NCBI GenBank assembly: GCA_905331475.1
Contig: CAJNYU010000510.1
Coordinates: 62,001 to 126,000, forward strand
Direction of reading: 5' to 3'
From: Rotaria socialis
Lineage: Eukaryota > Rotifera > Eurotatoria > Philodinida > Philodinidae
DNA: 64,000 nt
Shown here: piece after piece, positions 13,758-22,425 of the stretch
Layout: every line of letters starts with the position of its first letter
Numbering within the stretch: position 1 is the first letter of the stretch
Program-made: the position numbers and the translations under genes
The notes under the pieces: model-generated
The model's input: the letters and a program-made list of their open reading frames with translations, nothing else
Told to the model about the DNA's origin: nothing
Database searches by the model: none

Positions 13758-13976
13758 TTTTACCGTGAAGACTTTCTGAGTCTTGACCAGCCGACGAAAA
13801 CCTTTTTTGTTTAAAGTCACTTCAAAACGAGGATTTCCATACCAAGGTTCAAAACGGTATTAACGAACCGCGAACGTCAGACCTTTTATTAGGTTTTTCA
13901 ACACCGTGTAATACCCCGGTGCATCCGTGCCGCGGTTTCCGAGAACTGCATAAACGGTCTGATTTTCACGGTAAAA
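13758..13976. mobile_element. MITE-like element with 12-bp terminal inverted repeats
   Basis: The segment begins TTTTACCGTGAA and ends TTCACGGTAAAA, a perfect 12-bp inverted pair. The interior is much GC-richer than its surroundings, and ACGGT/ACCGT motifs recur inside and just outside the right end. It has no ORF. This fits a small non-autonomous DNA transposon; target-site duplication is not clear. Confidence 0.6.
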
Positions 13977-14039
13977 AGATACCGTTTACAATCGCGACTT
14001 CTAGCAAAAGAAGATATTTGCCTATTAACACTAACTGAA

Positions 14040-14260
14040 GTTTTCAAATAATTGCAAGCCTATATAAATCGGCGCTTCTCCATCTCCAATACGAGGTTCT
14101 CGGGCATACATGACACTCCTCCTTGCAGGGGAAGGTCTAACTCCTACTTCGTAGAAGTAACAGGAGAAGTACAAAAACTACCCGCATAAGACAGCAAGCA
14201 AAGAGGATTGTCTTTTACCGATCTACTTTAGCAGATCGCGGTTGGTCGTGATTGTAGCCT
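14040..14260 (+). promoter_or_regulatory. TATA-containing GC-rich segment with hairpins (possible solo LTR or RNA gene)
   Basis: A TATA-box-like CTATATAAATCGG at about 14061 is followed by unusually C/T- and G-rich sequence. A hairpin is formed by CTCCTACTTC and GAAGTAACAGGAG (about 14130-14166), and a second by GATCT and AGATC arms near 14220-14238. The composition differs sharply from the flanks. It could be an LTR core promoter, a non-coding RNA gene or a MITE; it matches no snRNA I recall. Confidence 0.35.
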
Positions 14261-14975
14261 TCATTGCAGCGCAAGCGCACAATATGGACTCAGTAGCGAA
14301 TGTTATTATTTTGATTGATTTGAAGGAAAGTGTTATCCAAGGCAGAATGAACAAACAAAAAGGACAAAAAAAGATAGAGAGAACAAAACATTCTCTATTT
14401 CTACTAGAAAATCTATTTTTAAAAATTTTGGATGGCCACTTGGGAATATCCCTCCGAGAAAATAACATAATCTCGTTCTATGATATTTATTAAGTTTTCA
14501 AAAATTAACCAATGCTATTACATCAAAACAACTTTTTATTTGATTGTATAATATGACCAATAAGACAAACAAAGTCAATAATAACATCACGGTTATGATA
14601 TGGAAAAATAGTTGATAACTAAAAGGATTGACGTACAACAATAGCCAAGTGATCAAAATAGCAGAAACTAATAATATTCATAGAAAATACTAACCGATGA
14701 TAATAAATAGTGAATGTAAATTGATGTTGTAATTTAGGTAAACTGACAAGTTATCTTCAGACAACTAAGCTCGTGAACAATTGACTCAATTTCAACAAAA
14801 CTCTTTATTAATTTTGTTGAAATATAAATCTCTTTTTATCAAGATACATCGCTACTGACTGAACTATATAAAAATTATACCATTATTTTCTTCGACAGTA
14901 TCGGTCGAATAGAGAACAAATGAGTATATATAGACAGTTCAAGCTAAAAATAAGAACAGATAACGGAAGAAAAAT

Positions 14976-15320
14976 ATGCAATATCCACGTCTTCAATTGA
15001 TTGATTTACCTGATGAAATTCTTTTCGTTATTTTCAAAAAAATAGACAATGTCGTATTACTTCATTCTTTATTTGGCATTAATAAACGAGTAAATAAAAT
15101 TTTACAAGATCCAATTTTTACAAGTCACTTGAATTTACTGAATAGGTATTCGAATGATGCAGTTTATGGACCATCTTATCCAATACTTAATCGATTTTGT
15201 TTACAAATTCTACCTAAAATTCATCATAAAGTCAAATGGCTTAATCTCGAATCATCATCAATGGCAGGTTTTCTTCGTTGTACAAATTATCCTAATTTAA
15301 ATGGACTCCAAAATAAATAA
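14976..15320 (+). pseudogene. Truncated F-box domain gene
   Basis: A single 114-codon frame opens with an F-box (LIDLPDEILFVIFKKIDNVV, then a leucine-rich LLHSLFGINKRVNKIL) at about residues 8-50, the motif that binds SKP1 in SCF ubiquitin ligases. A TATA-like TATATAAAAA lies about 105 bp upstream (near 14867). The frame stops after about 114 residues just where the sequence reads FLRCTNYPNLNGL. Full-length F-box proteins of this type carry several hundred more residues of substrate-binding repeats. No continuation was found downstream, so this looks like a 3'-truncated copy, which fits its place inside a repeat block. A short functional F-box-only protein cannot be excluded. Confidence 0.6.
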
Positions 15321-15493
15321 ATATTTGTAGTTTAGAACTAAATTAGGGTTTAGTCCCGATTCGTTCCTGATTGGTTCCATACTCAATTCGTGCCTATGTT
15401 TTTCTCAGCAACTCGCAACTCTTCCCTGATTGTCTGTAAATTAATATAATACGTTATAGAGAAAGATCTATTTATTGTCAAAGAAAAATAAGA

Positions 15494-16237
15494 TTACATT
15501 ACAGCTGTTACTCTATTATTGTTGTTCAATTTCTTGACCAGTTTGATTTTTACAGTTTTTACACAGCTTATTGCTAATTGTAAATCATATATTTCTCCTT
15601 TTGTATGTTGTTCGAGTAATAGGACTAACTCAGCATCGATCTTATCACCAACTTTCTTTGTTTTCCGGGTGTGTACAAAGGTTTGTTCGACGCATAGTAA
15701 TTCAATAAATCTGTAAATGTGTCGATGCGTCGGAAAGATCTGGCCCATTCGACTGCTGTACCCTTCAACTCTATTGTTTGTGTGGGGCAAATTTTGAACA
15801 ATAGCATGCGTCATGAATATTCCATATATTAAGTTGAAATAGACAAGATGATGGATCAATACAAGTACTAACAAGGTAATCGTTAAAGTTAATTGCTGAT
15901 CGATGATCTGGCGTAAAATCATCCATCACTTGAACCCAGCTATCAGCTGCCATCGAAGGAGGAATGAGAGCCAGTCGGATTGCAGCGTAAAACCAATTAA
16001 CAGCCTTTTATCGTTCGTCATCGGAGATGGAATTATCACTGCTTACTTTTCGCACTAAATATCGAGAGAGTCCCAAGGTCTGTATTTTACGCCATAGAGC
16101 CTGCGAGTCATGAAAGAAACATGCATTTATTTTTATTGAGGGAAAAATTGAAGAAAACCCTTTCATGGTTGCAGTTTCAAAGTCACAGGTTAGTCGTTCA
16201 GGATGAAAGATAAGATTAATACGATGTGCAAGTTGTT
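15494..16237 (-). pseudogene. Broken MULE-type transposase C-terminal fragment
   Basis: Reading the minus strand from 16237 down gives, in successive frames, PERLTCDFETATMKGF, FFHDSQALWRKIQ, WFYAAIRLALIPP, FTPDH and, after a frame change near 15800, NNRVEGYSSRMGQIFPTH then HIYRFIELL. This order (acidic DFE patch, CFFH...QALWRKIQ block, then the NNRVEGY...HIYRFI block) is that of MULE transposases associated with FLYWCH-type proteins. An in-frame TAA sits at about 16008, and at least one frameshift separates the last block, so the copy is dead. The N-terminal part is missing: the reading frame ends where the inner inverted repeat begins (about 16233), which suggests the repeat interrupted it. 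Confidence 0.75.
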
Positions 16238-16348
16238 AGCTCTAATATGTATAGAAAGAAAAGTATATATAAGGAATGAAAGAGAGATATATTAAGAACG
16301 AAAGAGACAAGCAATGTCACTGATGTTATGGGACAGAACGAAAAAAAA

Positions 16349-16424
16349 GTGAACTTCGTGGGACTTGAACCCATATACCTTCCGCTATCCAGGCACATGT
16401 CCTAACCAGTTAGACTAGAAGAAC
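16349..16424 (-). tRNA. tRNA-like sequence, left arm copy (probably a pseudo-tRNA or SINE head)
   Basis: The 76-nt minus-strand segment has a good A-box (TAGTCTAACTGG) and a perfect B-box (GGTTCAAGTCC) at tRNA spacing. The T-arm is fair and the D-arm forms. The acceptor stem has two mismatches, and the anticodon stem GTGCC/GGTAT encloses a 12-nt loop instead of 7. No canonical anticodon can be assigned, so it is unlikely to decode; pol III transcription is plausible. Confidence 0.5.
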
Positions 16425-17074
16425 ATCTTAATCTTCGTTTAGCGTTAGTAAGTTACATCATTAAAGCTACCACAAGTGACAGGATTTGTTGAACGATTTT
16501 AGTATAGATCTAATCATAAACAATTATTTAGAAGAAAACACATTTCTTTAAAATCATACTTCTTCACCCTTTTTAGAAGTTAGACAGTAAACACATGGAA
16601 TTATGTAACCATTTGAGTAACCACATATAATATAAAGTTGCTGGAACAACATTAGTGTTAGCGTCAGTGACCCATATGAATAAATCCGACAACGGATCTT
16701 ATCGAATCCTATGGGATCCGACTCCCCGACAGAATCCGATAGGGTTGCTGAGCACGAACCTATTGTCGGTTCCGATGGAAAAAATCATGTCCTTATTCAC
16801 AATCAAATAAGCATTTTGAGCCATCAGGGCACAAGGATGATTCGTTAGAGTTGGATCCCGTTAAAATCCAACATCGGATTCGATTGGGTCCAGTACCAAG
16901 CATCCAATTTTAGATTCGTGTCCAGGAATCCCATAAGATTCCGTCGGTTCTATTGAAACACATAGGATATTCGGTATATTCACTGGCTGACCCTTGTCGG
17001 AATCCGATAGGATCCTGTTGTCGGAAGGATTCTCCTGGGGATGTAACTTACTAACGCTAAACGAAGATTAAGAT

Positions 17075-17150
17075 GTTCTTCTAGTCTAACTGGTTAGGAC
17101 ATGTGCCCGGATAGCGGAAGGCATATGGGTTCAAGTCTCACGAAGTTCAC
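17075..17150 (+). tRNA. tRNA-like sequence, right arm copy (probably a pseudo-tRNA or SINE head)
   Basis: Inverted copy of the sequence at 16349-16424, differing at about three positions. The anticodon-type stem GTGCC/GGCAT pairs better here, but the loop is again 12 nt. The B-box has one change (GGTTCAAGTCT). That the arm stem pairs better in one copy than the other argues for independent drift after duplication. Confidence 0.5.
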
Positions 17151-17337
17151 TTTTTTTTCGTTCTGTCCCATAACATCAGTGACATTGCGTGTCTCTTTCG
17201 TTCTTAATATATCTCTCTTTCATTCCTTATATATCCTTTTAATTCTATATATATATTAGAGCTTACAATTAGACGAATGCTAAATGTTCCATCACAATGC
17301 CATCGTATACAGGAGGATAGAAACGCGAGTGACCAAC

Positions 17338-17890
17338 CTAATATTGCTGCCTAATAAGGGTACTAAAAGAAGAAAGAGTGCACTTGAAAGGCCATAAAAA
17401 TTTCTATGAATATGTTCATTAATAGTCATAAATAATAGCTGTGAAAATAATAGATTAGTTGGTTTTAATAGATTTTCATGTTCTCATATGTGTACATATG
17501 ATAAAACGTCATCAACATCATATTTGACAATAAAAATTTTTTCAGTGATACTCGAATCGACTCATTTTTACATCCTAGATATGAGTTCGATATTGAGCTT
17601 CACTTTTAACATCTTTTCATTGAGTCAAAGTCGAAGTAACATTCTTATGTGTGTATAAAATCAATGAGTTCATGATAGACAAAAACACATAATGATCATC
17701 GTCATTCTGAAGACTTGCTGAACTAAGACGTTGTTTTGTTTTTCTAATTTTTATATATCAAAAGATGCAGCTTTTCGCGAACTTTCAGAATGTATTCTTA
17801 TTCTTCTAGGACGTATTATCCAAAACGATCATTTGATCACAATATATTTTAAAAAAACAATTATCGAAAATTGCAGTGAAATATATTTTT
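17338..17890. repeat. Right arm of long inverted repeat (outer pair)
   Basis: Reverse complement of 12740-13278, with matching runs such as GAAAGAGTGCACTTGAAAGG, TCATATGTGTACATATGA and GATCATCGTCATTCTGAAG. Similarity fades beyond about 17890 and below about 17338. The inner element ends only 70 bp before this arm. Confidence 0.85.
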
Positions 17891-18643
17891 CTAATTTTTT
17901 CGACAACAAATAATTAATATTCGGCAAAACTTCTACATACCGTTTGTAGAGTAGATTCCACGCTATCATCGAATGGTATATAGCTTTTTTAGACTCATGA
18001 CTCATTTCTATGACGGTGATTCACTTGCGCATCTTATATCTCAACAATGCAACGATATCTAGACGTGATATTTTTGATGTAGTGTATGAACAGCATAAAC
18101 ATTGAAACCAGATAGGAAAAATCGAAATTGGAAACATACACCCGAACGGTCCGTATGAATTTGGCCTATCCGGTGCGAAATCTCTCGTAATAATCGAATT
18201 ATAAACACATATTGCGATTGATCAAACAATATCTTCGTTATACTATGAAGAACGGATACTCTTGTGCTACAAATTCACTGAAATATGCTATATATTTCTT
18301 GGGCTCATTTGCATCTAGCAAAGTCGATTATGGGATAATAAAATTTACAACTTTCATTGATAGTGAATATACTGATCGAAAAACTATTGTCTTCAACGAT
18401 AGTAATAATCAGCTGAATAGGCTAGATCACCAGTTTGAAATAGATACAATTTTATATACTCGAAAATTCAAAATATTATTTGCTATGTTGCACGATTATT
18501 GTATTTTTAACATTACAATGAATTCAATGCTGTATTTAAGCTAGTTTAAAATCATAGATTTTATTTATTTTTTAAACTCTCTCTCCATATGTTCAACCTT
18601 CTGGTTACGTCAGAGAAAGTATTCAATAGTTTCCATTTGCGTT
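17891..18643. other. Intergenic region
   Basis: About 750 bp between the repeat block and the D8C gene. A 110-codon frame at 18212-18544 shows no recognisable motif. I see nothing else. Confidence 0.35.
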
Positions 18644-21103
18644 TCATGATATCAGTTTCTTGAATAAATTTTTAATATAATCCGAAATTGATGTAACTCC
18701 TTTGGATACTTTAGCAGTTGGTGTATTAGTAGTGCAATATCGCATAGAGCATCCTGGAGATGGTCTTAGTTCATAGACATAATAAGAATCACAATTAGTC
18801 ACATTGATGTCATTTTTCCATTGACAACTATTAGAATCCCAGTCGAAACATACAGACCCACTTGAAGTTGTATCTACGACGGTAGGCATTGCACCTGAAT
18901 ACCAACCAGTTGCCATAGTACCACATCGATTAGGTCCAACTGCCTTCGTAGGTATTTCGGTCCCACCAACACCAGTAAATCGTACCCATCGTGGACCAGG
19001 AGCGAACGTTGCCTGGTCACATTCAGAACCTCCTGGTTTGTTAGTATTTCTTGACTCTTCATCAATTGTCGTATAATTATAACACTGTGAAGACAATATT
19101 GCTGTAGTTGTTGTGGCTAAAAATACAAAAACAATCAATAATTAGCAAATATCGTTCTATTATTCTCCACTCCGAATGTTACACTTATGGGAATGGTGAA
19201 ATGAATGTTATGAAGACATATCTGAGTAATTCAAGTGCGTTTTATTAATTACTTTCTGTAGTTGTAGTTGTAGTTGTAGTTGTAGTTGTCGTTGTAGTTG
19301 TAGTTATAGTTGTAGTTGTAGTTGTAGTTGCGACAATGGGTGTATCAGTACAGTAGCGTAGACTACAAGTTGCCGGTGGTGACAAGTGATAGACATAGTA
19401 AGATCCGCAATTAGTAACTTGAATACTGTTTGACCATTTACAAGAGTTGCCTTCCCAGCTGAAACATATTGTTCCATTCTGAGTTAAGCCTGGCGTATTT
19501 GGCATAGTTCCTGAATACCACCCAGGTGCATCTGTGCTACACTGGTTTGAATTTAATGCATATGTGGGTAATTGAGTGCCACCTGAGCCAACAAATCGAA
19601 ACCAACCAGTAGTGGAAAGGATTGAGTTAGTTTTATCGCATTGTTTACCAATATAAGATGCGTTTACATGTCTCGATGGTTCATCAACAGTTGTGTAACT
19701 GTAACATTGAGAAGAGTATATTTCTGAAGTTGTTGTCGTTGCTAAATAAACAAAATCATATAGCATTATTCAATTCGTGTTCTAGAAAGTTGCAAAGCAT
19801 TTCTTTTCTGTTTACTATAAAGACAACCAAAGTCTTTGCCTATGAGACTAATATGGGAATTTCGCCAAACTTTTCAATGTCTACGCTATTCCAATAGAAA
19901 ATGCTTTAAAGATCAATGGGTTTTAACGGAAGAATCTTATACCCATTTTTATGAAGGAGAGAATGTTTCCTTAATGTTTCTCCAGTGTGTTCAATATTTC
20001 AGCATCATATTGTTAGGAAAATAATCATTTTCATTCTAAAAGGTATCAGGACTTCAGTACAATCCAGGTGAAAAAAAAGATTAAAGAGGGTTTCTAAAAA
20101 TAGCTATTTTCAGATGTACCATCAGGGAGCACTGTTCAGTCATGTCTCGTTGTAGGACAATATCACACACATCGATCTATAACGCATCAGTAATATGAAT
20201 ATATCTCAACTACCCAGGTCGAACATTTCGGTCACCGGATCCCGTAGGATACCCCAGGAAATACGCGGGAAAGTCACCATATCCTGCAGAAAAACACGGG
20301 AAATCGCTGGCACATGGAAGCAGTATTCCGGTCAAATATAGGGCCGGACTTTTCCGGCGGATTCCTGCCAAGTTCCGGTGCTTTTCGGCAGGAGTTGATC
20401 GGAAATCACTGGAAAAAATCCGAAAATTTTCCAACCGGAATATTGCTTCCTCAAAATCAACGGAACTAACCGAAACTGGCCGTTTCCAGGCAGGACTGTT
20501 CGACTTGGGTAACAAAATCGCTCTTATTTCAGTATATTACGTGTAGTCGTTGTTGTTTGAAGAATAGATGGTGTATTCGTGCAATAACGTGCAGCACATA
20601 CTGGAGGCATGCTCAATTCGTACACATAGAACGATCCACAATTAGTAACACTAATCGTATTCGACCATGTACAACTATTACTGTGCCATGAAAAACATAC
20701 TTGTCCATTAGTAACCGTTTGTGTGACGGCTGGCATAAGTCCTGAATACCATCCAGTAACTTGTGTACCACATTGATTAGGATCAGTAGGCGTTGTAGAC
20801 AATTGTGTACCACTATCACCCATGAAACGAACCCATCTTGAACCAGATAAAAAAATTGTATCACAATTGGTACTGCCTACAGCATTCACATTTCTAGAAC
20901 CATCCGTAATTGTTGTATAGTCGTAGCATTGCGAAGGTAAAATGGATGGAATCACAGTTGTTTCTAAAATATATAAAAATATAGAAACATATTGGATAGA
21001 ATTGGAATATTATCGTATATATACGTGTAAATTGAGCTGCTGTGAAATCAATGCATAAAAGTAGTTGACATAGTAGAAAAGCAAGCCTGTTTTGTCGAAT
21101 CAT
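18644..21103 (-). CDS. Secreted protein with three D8C (uromodulin-type eight-cysteine) domains
   Basis: Four exons in phase: 21103-21025, 20963-20541, 19741-19253, 19116-18644 (TGA), 487 residues. Residues 1-24 are a signal peptide (hydrophobic LAFLLCQLLLCIDF, cleavage near TAAQ). Exons 2, 3 and 4 each carry one copy of the same domain: SQCYxYTTxDExSRN, CD..., RWVRFTG, GT, CGT...GWYSGxMP, VCFxW...SCxW, VTNC.SYYVYEL, then C..RYCT. Spacing and cysteine pattern match the D8C domain of uromodulin, GP2 and OIT3/LZP, extracellular proteins that bind glycans, microbes or other matrix proteins. All introns are in phase 1, as in domain-shuffled genes. Domains 2 and 3 are joined by a 25-residue polythreonine linker, probably O-glycosylated. 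The protein ends in a short basic-amphipathic tail with no zona pellucida domain, TM or GPI signal, so it is likely soluble. The ligand is unknown. Confidence 0.85.
20211..20511. mobile_element. MITE in intron 2 of the D8C gene
   Basis: A 301-bp GC-rich insert begins TACCCAGGTCGAACA and ends TGTTCGACTTGGGTA, so the 13-bp inverted repeats (CCCARGTCGAACA) are flanked by TA on both sides, consistent with a TA target duplication. The interior has repeated CCGG-type motifs (TTTCCGG, TCCGGTGC) and no ORF of note. The composition is unlike the AT-rich intron around it. Confidence 0.75.
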
Positions 21104-22425
21104 GATTACTTTTTTATATTTTAATTATTGAATGAATGCGTAAAAGTGTGCGTTTTATATAGATACAATGAAAAAAATACTTTTTTTCGGGCGATGTTTC
21201 ATTTCAGTTTCTATTCAATTTTAAAGATTACTTTGAGTAAAGAGGGCTTTTTTGGTAAATTGAAAATATTTAGTACTTTAGCATAGGCTTAAGTTCATTT
21301 GCCAATAAATAAAAAATGTGCGTATAGTTTCGTGATCTATTTTTTGCACCCATAAATGCTAATGCCAACGAAAATAGCATAACAAAATAAGAGATAAAAA
21401 TACAACTATCTTCTGTGTTTTAACACATATTTCTTGCAATCAGTAAAAACATACAGACAAAAGAAAACGGATGGTTCAATTTTACTTTTTGATCTGCATC
21501 CCACAAAAACGGAATGTAGTCTTGTGTCTTAGTTTGAACTCTGATTTATTTCATCAGTTCATTGATGGGTTTTGCATTCATGTACAGCGAAATAAACGGC
21601 GCATAGAATATAATCTACTATAAAAGCTAATATGACTACTATTCAATTAATATGATATTCGCATGTTCTTTTATTTTTATTTTTTTATTCTTCATATAAT
21701 GTACATTAGAACTATGAAATGTGATATTTTTGTTTTTTGATACAAGCTAAATTTTATGACAAATATCTTGGTTAAAATAGAAAAAGCCACGTCATTTGAC
21801 ACCAGCAATATCTTATCGATTAGAATTAGTTATAGATTGAGAAAAGGTGCATCCTACTTGGTTTTTACTGTAATATTAAATAGATTCCTATACGTTTTAC
21901 TACATCTTGAAGGTGTGGGTCTATTTGAATAACATACCAACACCCTCCACAGACACTCATCGGCGCCGGCACCCACACCCACATTTTATTTGCTGTAGCT
22001 TCACAATAACCTGTTATTCTTTCATTTTCAACGGTGAACAATAGTTAGCTGCAAGTGTATTACTTGGAATAAACTTCTTGAAAAATATTAGTATAAAACA
22101 GAAGAATAAGACGAAAGAACAACAAACATAGCATTTGTTATTGCGATTTTAATAGACAAAATCTATCACAAAAGAAATGAACGTTTCAAAACTTCGATGC
22201 CTACTGTTTATAAAGATAAATATACAAATAAATGATCTAATTTTCAATAGAACAAAAATCAATATTCCATCTAAAATAATTTTTGACTATTCCACGCGCG
22301 TTCAATAACTACTCATAATTGTTGTTATCTACTTTTCTTCAAATTTATTTCTAATCTATTCACGCTTTGATTCTTCTTTTTTTCTGAGCGTTCGTTTTCG
22401 GATACAGAAAAGGAAAATTATTCGG
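21104..22425. other. Intergenic region
   Basis: About 1.3 kb between the divergent D8C gene and the Ser/Asn-rich gene, so both promoters should be here. Two adjacent CCCACA hexamers lie near 21972-21983, matching the bdelloid telomere hexamer reported in the literature (TGTGGG), but two copies could be chance. Confidence 0.35.

Larger units (their letters stand above)
16233..17268. mobile_element. Inverted-repeat element with a tRNA-like sequence in each arm
   Basis: The left arm 16233-16459 and right arm 17040-17268 are near-identical reverse complements (about 228 bp each), starting at a TAGCTCTAATAT-like edge and ending at GTAAGTTACATC. The ~580-bp centre is GC-richer and full of short, partly palindromic GTCGGAATCCGATAGG-like motifs. 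The element lies inside the outer inverted repeat and abuts the MULE fragment. No ORF was found. It could be a fold-back transposon or the product of a palindromic duplication of a tRNA-derived SINE. Confidence 0.7.

Noticed and set aside
14223-14493. Overlapping 81- and 83-codon frames on both strands
   Set aside because: Frames on opposite strands over the same bases, no features, and adjacent to a repeat-like GC-rich segment.
16349-17150. Functional tRNA gene pair
   Set aside because: A/B boxes are good, but the acceptor stem mismatches and 12-nt anticodon loop make decoding unlikely; kept as tRNA-like only.
21960-21985. Interstitial telomere array
   Set aside because: Only two CCCACA units; too short to separate from chance.
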